This document shows positions 46,838 through 57,741 of a stretch of 64,000 nt of DNA, piece after piece. The notes under the pieces were generated by a model, which saw only the letters and a program-made list of their open reading frames with translations, was not told the DNA's origin and did not search any database. The first letter of the stretch is position 1; every line of letters begins with the position of its first letter. Source of the stretch: Ramazzottius varieornatus (Eukaryota > Tardigrada > Eutardigrada > Parachela > Ramazzottiidae); assembly GCA_001949185.1 (NCBI GenBank), contig BDGG01000023.1, positions 124,001-188,000 of the forward strand, given 5' to 3'. Both the position numbers and the translations under genes were made by a program.

Positions 46838-49800
46838 TACGTGTGGCCTATCTGCAGGAAATATGTATGTGGGTTCATGAAAGCTCATCTTCAATGTGAG
46901 AATGCGCAGAGCCTGATTCGGTATCGTGCGCTAGCCAATGATCATGCGTTTGGCTCGGAGTCCCCCCAAAAAGTGCCATCACGTGGATGGTCAAACTTAA
47001 CGTTGCTCGAGTCTTCCTTGAAAAAACTCCTCGCTTCGCTCGGCTGGACGATACCGACGCTGTTCATGGTTCACAAACTCGCCTCGTCGAGTCGTGCCGT
47101 GATACCTTTAATCTACTCGCAACGATCGTTACCACCTGCGTTGCCCATAATTTTGTCTTCCGCCTACATATTTACTTAATTTTAATCAGATGATTTTTAA
47201 CCCAGTGCCTGGTGTGCACAACGGTATCGCGAAACTACCTTTTTCGATTTTGCTGATTGCTGCTTCATTCGTATTGTTCTTCTTGATTAATCTGGACCTT
47301 TACGCTCTATGCTGCTCGCTCATACGCAGTTGCGGTGTTGGCAGCATCCAGCGAAAGAGCACGGGACGCCGTTATTTTTTTTCCGACAACCTTCGACTAT
47401 GTCACGAGCCAGTTCGTCCTAGCAACTCCGAAGCTGCTTGGAGCAAGACGTCGTGCTTGTACGGTAACGTGCGCGCGATTTTTTGTACTACAGTGCGGAT
47501 GGGCCAAGTGACTACCACCAGGAACATTGACGTAGAAAAAAATCAGACTACCTGCTTTTCTTTGGCTCTTTCACATAATTTGTGCAACTTTTACGCTGGT
47601 TCCGCTAAGACATAGCTCGTTTGCATGCGTTGAGACCTAGGTTAGAGAAGTTGATTGAAACGACTTCCGGTGAGGAAGATTATTCGGCAGGAACAAACCG
47701 GACAAGCTAGAACTCCATGCGCAAGTATCTTTCCCCAATTTGATTTTAACGTAGATAACACTATCTGGGTTCTTTTTAGAAAATAGGAAAGATCCCAAGA
47801 AAGTGAAACTAAGTTGGCAATGAATTAAGACCGTCGAACTCGACCATTTTGCCGGTATACCACTCCTCGTGGAAAAAATCATAATTTATGTTCTAAACGT
47901 AAAGTTCTCACTTACAACCACTTTTCGTATGACCCAGTCATTGGAATAATTTTTCCGAGTGTCGGATTTGCAAGGCCATGTCGCATAAGTAAATGGTCAT
48001 TTTTTGAAGTTCTCCCAAAATCTGAGAAAGTTGCCGATTCCCGCGAACCAAGGTTTTGCGAAAAGCCTTGCCCTACCCAAGTTTTCCTAGGTCTGTCCAG
48101 AAATGCTTCGGACTCAGATGGAACAATGATTTGGCTTCCCGTTCATGCTTTTAGCTGCCGGGGAAAAAATCCACAGTATTTTGAGAAACCTTGTTTTCTG
48201 GCGCGCACCATGTGTTTTGGTACAGTTTCGCTACAGTAACTGTTTCAGTGAATCAACAAGTGGTACAGAAGAGCACTGTATTTTTTCTGGAAGCTAGATT
48301 ACCGTTAAACAATTTGCAATCAGCAGTTCTAGTTCCAAAAGGGCAGAAGGGAGAAAATGAGTTTTTTTCCGGGGGAAGAAATAGTGAAAAGTTTTCCTCG
48401 GAGCAGCTTCGTTAACGTGGCGGAGCCTTTTCTGTACGTCTGGCTGTTAAGCAGAAGGAACTATTCAATGTTCTGTGGGGAAGGCTCGGTGTAGTGCGGT
48501 GAATTATTGTCACCGTCTTCACTGACTCAGTGAAAATTTCACTGACTGTGTGAGGAACCGTGAAAGATGGTGAAGGAGGTGCATTTTTTATAGTGATTGA
48601 TCGATCGCTTGTGCTTTGATTGATTGGTTAGACCACGGTTCCTCGTCCACTACGGCAGAAATGTAGCAGTGCTGTTTGTGTCTCCTAGGGATGTCGAACT
48701 ATGGGTCAACAGATTTTACGAGCCTTACCCAATGCATAGCTGGGCATTCGGCATTCGCCTTGTAGCCAGGCAGGTCGGCTGAAGTATAGAAAAGCTACAT
48801 TCTTGAACACGTACCTTTATGAGACAAAGCTCTATGTTACTCCATACTTACTGAAACTGCTAAATGCAAAGTACCGCACCAAGTACTGGTGCGGCGGAAA
48901 CTGTGGATGACCGAATGTCCCTCGAAGATGTTCCTCCTGTTGTCCATATTCCTGCGCGGGCTAACCGATGGTTATGCAGTAGGCAAGAAGTTACATATTT
49001 GTATTCGTATCAAATCTCCTAATCCTGATCGTACAATCGTCGTCACAGGATAACACAATCCAGCTGCATAACCTATGCAACCTTCACCAATGCTGAGTAT
49101 GTCGAACCATACAGCAACCAGCCAAACTGTCGAGGAACTACGAGTGGAATTCTCAATCAATACTCCAGGAATTGCATTGATGTCCATTATTCCTACGTCG
49201 GTGAACTGGGCTGTCAGACTTTGTTCTTTTTGGCTCCAGACGGAGTCACAGGTGGGACAAAACACTTCTCAAATTTCCGAAGAGATCCGGTCTTTCCAAC
49301 GTAAACACCTCGAATCAAATACGCTTCTAGCTGACCCTGATCAAAACATCACGTGACCACAATACCATCGATAGCTACAGTGCAGAACAAAAGAAGCTTT
49401 CAAAAATGGACGGAGCGCCTTGGATACGGGCAACGAACTAAAATTTCGGGTGAACCAATGATCAAATTCGATCGGCGATAGCCACCTGGTTTTCGCTGAC
49501 ACACATTTTGAAAGCTTGTTTTATCCTGCACTGTACTACGTGGCCAAAACACAGACCGATCTCCTTCTTGATAGTCATGTACGACAGACGTGAATGTCGA
49601 GCGCTCCTTCCGATGATGAGTGCAAAATGGGATGTCTGGTTGGGCGTTATGGTACACGCGCGTTTGAGTACAAGCTCGAAGGGAAAGTTTGGAACAGTAA
49701 AAACTTTGAGACAGGCGAAAAAGACGGCAAACTGAGAGTTACACCGTAGAAAATTGTCAAAAAGTGCAAAGTGCACATGTACGTACGAACTTCTCTTCCG

Positions 49801-50169
49801 CTGTTTCGGATCGCCTGTTCGAAACGTTTTACTGTTTCAAACTTTCAGTGTACTTCCAATATGACTTTCGGGATTTTAATTGCAATTACGATTAATCGGG
49901 ATACCCAGAGCGGCAGCCATTTCAGTTATCTGACAAGCGACTCAGCTAAATCAGCAATTACAATTCATCGAGATTCAGCTCGCGACAGCAATGGGAATAA
50001 TTTTAATTATTGTGGTCCATTTTTGAGATTCGGATATTCATACAATTAGTTTAGGGCAGCCTAAGTCTCTCGTCCCATGCGCTCGGAATGCCCGTCAGAT
50101 GTTCAGCACGGAGCGCGTTATACTCAAGGCATTGAGTACGGACGCGAATTGAGTACGATTGATCAGGTA

Positions 50170-50312
50170 CTGTAATGCGCCCTCGAACTTCGCGCGAACG
50201 TCATCATATTCACGAAACATCCTTTAGGGAGTTGCCAGGAAAAAATGTCGGGGCCCAGGTTGAACTTCCCGCGTATGCTGTTGTACCGCGCGTGGCTCAC
50301 GAAGCTTATAGC
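50170..50312. mobile_element. 142-bp-family MITE, diverged copy 3
   Basis: The left end CTGTAATGCGCCCTCGAACTT after TA (50168-50169) matches the family. The right end (CACGAAGCTTATAG) is recognisable but diverged. Internal words such as CCTTTAGGGAGTTG match the other copies. Confidence 0.7.
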
Positions 50313-50623
50313 TATACGAAATCGTAGCGCACTATACCGGCTGCACGGCCTTGCTGTGAATAGCCAGCGTTTTTGACGATACGTACATGGGCTTAGCGGG
50401 CGAGTCATCGATCACTCACCACAGCCGTAAAGTACCGTTAACCGTAGCGCTCACCAACGGCAGAGCTGTATGATTGTATTGTCAGACTGTGCGCCCTGAT
50501 TGCGCAAGCCTAAGCGTGTGCATCATCGTGCACTTGGTATGCTCTGTCCATAGTGCAAGCACGATGCTCCGCCCCCCGTTTCGAAAAAGACTGTGAAAGA
50601 CTGTGGGACTACTTTTTCGTATA

Positions 50624-50941
50624 CGAGGTAAAGGTTGTAAACTTAGCCAACCCATACTGGGTTTGTAAAGTTAGCCACGGCTGTGGCGCCTATTGCTTGA
50701 TTGACTATTTGATTGTCAGTCTTGGCTGTTTAACATGAGATTTCAACGTTCTTTTAATTGCGGATCTCTTGGATTCTCTGACTTCTCGTGTTGACTGTGC
50801 CTATTACCATTCGACAGCTCATTATTTTATCTTTCGATCTATCCTTAAAAGTTTGGGATTGAGTAGTAGAGAACAGGCGAACTTAGACGGCTAACTTTAC
50901 CAACCCGGTATGGGGCGGCTAACTTTACAACCTTTCCCTCG
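50624..50941. mobile_element. 318-bp TA-flanked element, intact copy
   Basis: Starts CGAGGTAAAGGTTGTAAAC and ends in the inverse of CGAGGGAAAGGTTGTAAAG; TA at 50622-50623 and 50942-50943. Each end also contains a second GTAAAGTTAGCC-type word, so the termini are composite. Homologous to 17567-17873. No coding capacity. Confidence 0.87.
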
Positions 50942-51414
50942 TAGCTATAACGAAGCAGCACAGTAAGCATCGTCCCTTGCTCCCTCGTGCTACATGCGCA
51001 TGCGCACACATATTCTCCCAGTCAAGCAACTGAAACACGCAAAAATCCTGGAACTTGGTGCACTCACACGCGTGTTACTGCGCTGTTATCGCAAATCTAA
51101 TAATATGAATTATTACATTAGGCATGTCAATTAACAATTATAGTTTCTACTGTTTTCCGAATTCTGATACAGTTTTAGTTAATATTGGAATTTTCCAGCC
51201 TGGGATTCTCAATTGTACAGTGTACGACAAAATAAACCGTTAAAAATGGGTGTTGGATGGAACCAGATGGATGAAGCCAATGAAATTTGCGCATGCAGCA
51301 AAATATAATTCTCATTGGCCGAGTCGTATTGTGAGCTCTTGTTCACGTCGAAGGATGTACAGGGACTCTGATAATAGCCGATGGATGTTCTAGCGAGATC
51401 GACGAAACAATGTA

Positions 51415-51661
51415 CAGGAGAAGTAAGCATGTGTGACCCAGTGAAGAAATGTGTGACCCAGTAGTCTCAGACGGCGCATCCATAGAAAAGCATGAGGCAC
51501 TAGTAATTAAAATAAAGCCTATGACGTAACGAGAACTTGTGTTGTCTATCTTACATAAAAAGTGTTTCTGTTAACGTAATCCATACTTGATACATGTTAC
51601 GCCGTCTGAGACTACTGGGTCACACATTTCCTCACTGGGTCACACATGCTTACTCCTCCTG
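51415..51661. mobile_element. 247-bp element with long inverted arms
   Basis: TA-flanked (51413-51414, 51662-51663). The arms of about 60 bp carry a directly repeated TGTGTGACCCAGT word, start CAGGAGAAGTAAGCATG on the left and, inverted, CAGGAGGAGTAAGCATG on the right, and end in AGTCTCAGACGGCG. Confidence 0.87.
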
Positions 51662-52323
51662 TACAGTACATGTACTATACTGGCCGGCTGACATTATATG
51701 TATGTGCAATATCAGTACGTTTCCTTTCTTGAGTGGGAGAAAAAGGTAGACAGCTCACACAGCAAAGCTAGGAGGGAGTATAGGGTGCCGTTTGTGCCGA
51801 AACTATTTTGTCCAGAATTCTCAGAGTTCCGTCAACCACCTGACATGCTTTGCCAGTTTCAGATTGTGGACAGTCTTGGATCTCTGGCGAGAATTCGAAC
51901 AGCAGGAAATGCGTGTCTTTTTTGAGACTCGTCGCCCTTCCCCTTGTGATTCGTGCGCGCACAGCGGCAGAGGCGAGGCTAGTTACGTCATGGGAAGCGC
52001 ATAGCAGCGCAATGTGTTATGTGGTGACATTTATGATCGCATTTCTATCTGTGATTGCAAGTACGCTTCACAGTGGGAGGGGCGGATCAGGTAAAAATAA
52101 CATGCATTTTTACGCTCTTATTTCTGCTGCTGTAGATATTTGCTGCAACAGTGCAGTGCGTACATGTACGATGCACCCTCGTAGACGTAGCAGAGAGCAT
52201 AGATTACTTATTCGCGGGACCGCACCCTAACGGGCACTGTTGCCGCCAAGCGAGGCTAAAAGGGAAGAAAACGGAAACTGGGATGACAAAACCAGCTCCG
52301 CAACGACAGCTCGTGCGCAGAAA

Positions 52324-52360
52324 TCCCATGTTAGACCACCTGAAGTGGTTTGACATGGGA
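52324..52360. repeat. 37-bp hairpin
   Basis: TCCCATGTTAGACCAC, loop CTGAA, then GTGGTTTGACATGGGA; the arms pair except for a TAG/TTG internal bulge. Confidence 0.6.
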
Positions 52361-54951
52361 TAACATGGGGTATCAAGTCGCATGCAAGGTTTATTAGTAA
52401 GCTCAGCGAGCATTACGTAATAGCCTCACACTGTATCGGCGGCAACAAGAGGAATGCGTACATACGTCACGCCTGACTTTTAATAATAAAGCCGTTGTCG
52501 GACCAGCTCCCATTGAAGGCCGTGCTGGAATGTATGACTTTGTGAGATTTTATTTCTTCCGGCGTAACCCGGCGGGCCAGCCGTCCTAGCCACACCGGTC
52601 GAGCTAGTCACGACTCTGCCAAGGCGTGGCCTTTCTGCGTATTAGACCAATAGTAGTCTTTCATCATTACTAGTGAGTGCCTATACCGCCTCCGTGTTAC
52701 ACGGCTCTACCGTATACAGAGCGGTTCCTCTATGTAATCTATACTCTCTGGGCGTAGGGAATTGAACATGCAGCGAGGCCGTGACTGTACTTCAGGATTA
52801 CGTACTGCCCGGATGCAGTAAATATTTACGATATATGAATTCTCTCTCGTAGTGCATAATCCTACTCACAACTCGCGATGGAAAAGGTGTGCAAACCAAA
52901 ACTCTGGCAAAGCATGCAAAGCGGTTGCAGATTCTTACAGAAAAACGGTCATAAGTTTCGGCACAAACGGTTTCCCACAGGGGAGAGCTGAGCACACTGT
53001 ATTCCCTCGAACGTTCCGCGCAATCACAGAACATGCCAAAAAATATTGGCGGGAACAGAAAATATCTATGCATTCAATCAAACACACTCGCCAATCAATT
53101 ACCATACACAGTCAAGCTAGTTCATCGTTTGGATCTATCGAATGGTTACCGAAATGGTTCGATTGATCCATCGCTTGGAAAATTATGTTTAAAAAAAGCT
53201 ACCGCATAGTCTGATACATTGCAATTCTGATTGAACAACACTGTTAGCACGATGGTTGTCGTGTTCACAGCATACTATCATCCTTTTGAATATACAGGAT
53301 TCTGAAGGGCTAAACTGCTGTGCCGAATGCTGCCCCAGCCAATAGCCGAATTTCTGAATTTCTAAATTTCCCAAATCAGCAGGCCGTGAGAGCGGGCTTT
53401 GAAAAAGCAGGACTGGCCATTTGATTTTTCTCTAAACGTGCTGATCATAACCGAATTTATCCCAAGCTTAAGTTGGGTTGAAAAAACTGTCTTCAAAGTC
53501 TCATTTTTTCTGTGCGCATTTTGTGTAGGTGTCGCGATCAAAACCCCAAATGCTACCAAAACCACCCGACATTGCAGAATTTTTTCCAGCGTGCTGAGGT
53601 CTGGCTTTCTGCTAGTCATCAATTTTGTCGTAGTGGCAAGATCAAGGTAAAGCCAAACGAAAGTCCTAGCCCGAAAGACTTGAAACTCAAGTCACTCGGC
53701 GAAAAATAAGTGAGCCATTACAGACATTAAGTTCCCACCGCTGTATGCAAGCACGACTGTAGCTAAAAAGAGCTGCAACCTCACTCATAAGCGGAGCAGC
53801 TGATTACAACTTTGAATTGTTGGGCAGCCACCATACCTCACAATGCTACCTAACCGTAACCCCGATTACGCTATTTTCCGAAAATGAGGGGAGCTCAGGA
53901 AAGCAAATTGAAGTTACACTTCACGAACGGGGCGGAGCAAGCCGTTACAACAGTCGGAAAGTGGACCGGAGTGGTGGCAACTCAATCTCTATGTTGTATA
54001 GACAAAGAGGACGGTCGTATGCAGAGCGTTTAGCGTTAACATTCGCGGTTGTGGTCAAAGTCGGTGGAGATTTCGCCAAAACGATGCTCCCGCCTAGCAC
54101 CGTCAGACTTCTTTGCTCACTGGACGATTGCTGTGTCACCCACCGTTAAGACGATGGGTGATGTCACGCGTCGAACGGCCTAGCGCCGGAGCGACCCGTT
54201 ACCCAAACCTCGACCGCCTACACCGTGTTTTCCGTTAGCGCTTCGCTAGCGACTATCCGCTCTCGCTACAACGGCCTCCGAAAGTCTTAACGGTGGAGTT
54301 TTTACGGCCCATGTTAATTTCGTCCAGCGTTGTTCCGATTATTAAAAGTCGGAATTGAAAATGGCCAATTGTGACGGTTTTGGAATTCTGATACAACAAA
54401 TTACAAGTTCTGGAGTCCAGGGACGCGATGATGATTCTAATGCACAATTGAAATCCAGGATGTTGGTAATTCAAATAATAAACGGCACTGAGGAGCACGC
54501 GAAGTGCACGTGGATATATCATTTTACACTTTGTGAAGCACCGTCAATGCTTGTTTGAGTGACTAGCCGTGCGCACGGGCACGCCACACAGCCCTACAAG
54601 AGTTAAAATGGGTACGGAAGGCTTCGCAAAGGTGCTGCAGTTCGTCCTCGTACGCACAACCAGCACCCGATGGGCCTCTATAGTCTATAGGGTTCTGTGT
54701 CTGAACTGAGGTTCAAGTTTATGCTTATGCGATGTACCGCGGCTCCTCCATAACGCACGACAGTCACAATAACTCGGATAATTTCAATCGTTCTCGAAAG
54801 TCCTATTTGAATTAATCGTAATCGATAATATAGCCAGGAAAAGTTACCTGCAATTCAAATTGTTGCTGCGCGAGGAGTTTTGATTAATCGTAATTGCAAT
54901 TCAAATTGAAAGAGTCATATCGGAACAACATTGATTTTGTCCACTGAGTAA

Positions 54952-55536
54952 AGAAGTTTGGTACCGTTGTCTCTGATGACAATTCCGAAAAGCCGCTGTT
55001 GCAAAACTAACGATGCATACCACAGTGTCCTTTCTACAGTAAAAGATGTGTTCCGCGGTTGCATCATGATCTCAGAAAGCTTTGTCAATATGAACATCAC
55101 AGCTGCGCGGTTACCGACTGGAACCTGTTTTAAGCAGCAAAATTTCGATGGTGCTCCAGCTTGTGTCTGCACAGACCGGCAGAACTGTAACGACAAACCG
55201 TTCGTTGGTAAGAACACGAAGGGTGAATACGTTACTATTAAAGACAAACCCGACAGCCAGGGGAACGTTATCACGACCTCGGGTGGTCCTGGCTCGGCGT
55301 TAAGTGTGGACAGACCTGGCTCAAGTAGTCCTCCGGGAAGCGGTGGAGCAGATAATTACGTTGAGACAGCAGTCGATGTTACCAACAACCCCGCAGGAGG
55401 TGTCGAAGATGGAGCCGGCGGTCAAGGCGGTTCCAGTGGCGGTAGTCAACTCACTGTCCGGAGCACGATCTTTTTGGTAGCGTTTTTCTTCTTAATAGAC
55501 ATGCAGCCTGCTGACGCGCGTGGTCCTAACTTTTAG
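54952..55536 (+). CDS. Ly6/uPAR-like GPI-anchored protein, first exon missing
   Basis: Open frame to the TAG at 55534-55536. It shows the second half of a three-finger domain: CCKTNDAY, VFRGC, GTCF, then the closing CVCTDRQNCND (the CxC...CN signature). A Gly/Ser/Pro-rich stalk follows, then a hydrophobic C-terminus (TVRSTIFLVAFFFLI) preceded by small residues GGSSGGS, as expected for GPI attachment. Such proteins sit on the outer membrane face. The signal peptide and first cysteines should be in an upstream exon, which I could not place; the exact exon start (54952-54988) is uncertain. The tail ends with a few polar residues after the hydrophobic segment. Confidence 0.7.
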   Translation, partial: RSLVPLSLMTIPKSRCCKTNDAYHSVLSTVKDVFRGCIMISESFVNMNITAARLPTGTCFKQQNFDGAPACVCTDRQNCNDKPFVGKNTKGEYVTIKDKPDSQGNVITTSGGPGSALSVDRPGSSSPPGSGGADNYVETAVDVTNNPAGGVEDGAGGQGGSSGGSQLTVRSTIFLVAFFFLIDMQPADARGPNF

Positions 55537-57741
55537 TTTTCTTGCTTCCGCAGAGCTGTTCTTGTTGTGTGTGTACAACTTCCCCGTTATCACGTTCTCA
55601 GAATCTTGTATACCTTGGCAAAGCGCGACCGCCTGTGTTCTATGTACTGTTTTGCAGTTCAAAAATACTTCGTTTGCATTGCAACACTTAGATTCTCTTG
55701 CTGTATTAAAAGGTCGTTTGTGCTGACGAGCATAAGAATCGTTGGAGCTTATTTTTGATTGAGTGATTTGATATAGCACTATGACCGGTGAGTTGATCAG
55801 AATGAACTCCTCGTGACGTCGATAAACGTTGGGAGGAGCCTGTGTCGGCCAGGCTTCGGCCAAGAAATGGCGAAGTGGACAATTCTGAGGACGAAGACAG
55901 CGCAGTGGTGAGGCTGAGGAAGAATGCGTCGAGGCGTTTGTGCGAAAAACTGTTTTGCGTGCCATGATAGGGCACGTTAGGTGGACGAATCCGATGCCTC
56001 GTTGGTCAATCGCAGCCTCTAGTGGATTTCGAAATTTCACAACCTGACAAGAGTTACCGGACCGGCACTTCAGCTGCTCAACAAACTTTTGAGCGATGCT
56101 CGGGTATTTCCTAACATTGCGGTAGCACTCTACGATAACTCTGTTCATACCGCAACGGTATCGAGTTCACGTCGGTTAGAAAATATTTGAATTGTTCATC
56201 ATGGTCGGCGAACTGAGAAAGTCATCCAGAAAACTGTCTAACCGGTACTCACGAAGATTAGGGTCAAAAAGCTCGCAATAAAGCAGCTCTAAAACCACGG
56301 TAACTGATCCCTACATCGACCCACTGAAATTAAGCATCGTCGCCGCTACTTGCGGTTTGAACAGCTACCGCACTAGCGCTATAGTCATTCACTATGAATC
56401 CATGTTTGTTATCGTACGGTATATAAGGACCACTGATGTGTAAGTACACGTCCCCAGAAAGTTTTTAGCGTGTATGTACATCGGAGATGGCTGGTCTAGT
56501 GTACTCGCAGCAACTCAAACTTCATTCGAAAAAATCATGTACGCAGGAGGATCAATCCATCTCTTTCTCAATTTTTTCTCTTCGATATCCAGCTTTTTCC
56601 GAGTCACATACTTGCGGTAGATGATCCTTCTTTGTCTATTTACGACGACTGGAATAGAAGACACCCACTTACTTTCCATTGTGGGGCGTTGCTACACATG
56701 TACATGCTATGCTACAAAGGGCAACAGCGAGCGATATCAAGCGTTCGTTTGCTCGATAGCTCGGAAGCAATTGTAACTCATGTTTGATCCTGAGTTTAGG
56801 CTGAAAGGTCAGGGAATGGCGTAACGGAGCGTTAGGCTTCAGTGTTTCTTTTTTTCTTTCCTTTTTGTCTGGGCTCGTTTCCCATGGCGAATTTGGAATT
56901 GACTCTAACACCATGTATTTTATCTTGTTTGTCAAGTATTTTTACGTACTTTTGTCCGATATTGTTGTGGATGGAATGTTACAACGAAAACAAGCTTTCT
57001 CTGGTGGCTTAAAGATTAAATGAGGTGACGAGAGAGTCTCATACACGCGACCGGACATGAGGGCTTGCTGTTTTGAACTGCACAGATTCAGTGTTAACAC
57101 AAACTATGGACTAAATCCATCAAGCGCTGAAACGGCTCTGCCAAAACGATAGTTCTTCCATCCGAATATGCGTCAGGTTCGGTGTAGGACCGCTACAGAC
57201 ATTCCGCGCACCAAACGAGTCTCGTTTTCAAGTCCTAGGTTCCCTAACCGTCAAGGCAAAGTGCGTTGATCAATCATCCATCATCAAGGGAAAACTGTTC
57301 CTTTTTCCGAATTTTTTTCTGATTGTGCGGCAGGATTTTCATCCGTTCCCATCGTCCACCTAGCTTCAAGTAGAGCAACAGCCTGAAGTGACCACAACAG
57401 AAATCAGCATCGCAAGCCTCGCTCCCGGGACTGATAAAGTTGGTTATGCCTGTACTGTTTCCTACGGATTTACCTAACTATGTTCCATCAGGCGCTCGAG
57501 AGCCTTCGCAAACAGAATCACCCAACTCTGGCTCGAGCAATTCATTTGTGAGAGCTGGTTTTTAGAGCATGATTGTCTTATGTTCTGAAATAACCATGTT
57601 CTTCGAACCACTACTTCTTACGAGGTTATCTTGATTCCGTTCGAATGCCGCTGCATTTCATTGATTTCAACGACGAGGTACCGGGAAGTCGAAATGAAAA
57701 ACAAAAACGGTTCTTATCTTTCCAATCGAAACGAAAAAATA
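55537..57741. other. intergenic, no confident gene
   Basis: A 218-codon minus-strand frame (55492-56148) overlaps the end of the Ly6-like gene. It contains many Cys/Arg/His and no known domain. Nothing else seen. Confidence 0.4.

Larger units (their letters stand above)
44062..54951. other. long stretch without confident genes, rich in miniature elements
   Basis: Holds elements at 45901, 46780, 50170, 50624 and 51415 and a hairpin at 52324. The words AATTGCAATTACGATTAATC near 49876 and similar ones near 54885 hint at a further degraded repeat. A 141-codon frame at 47190-47615 with one hydrophobic segment is not otherwise supported. No RNA genes seen. Confidence 0.5.

Noticed and set aside
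47190-47615. 141-codon frame with one hydrophobic segment
   Set aside because: No signal peptide, domain or splice evidence; lies in a mobile-element-rich interval.
55492-56148. 218-codon minus-strand open frame
   Set aside because: Overlaps the Ly6-like gene, rich in Cys/His/Arg, no recognisable family. Left as unsupported, though it is long.
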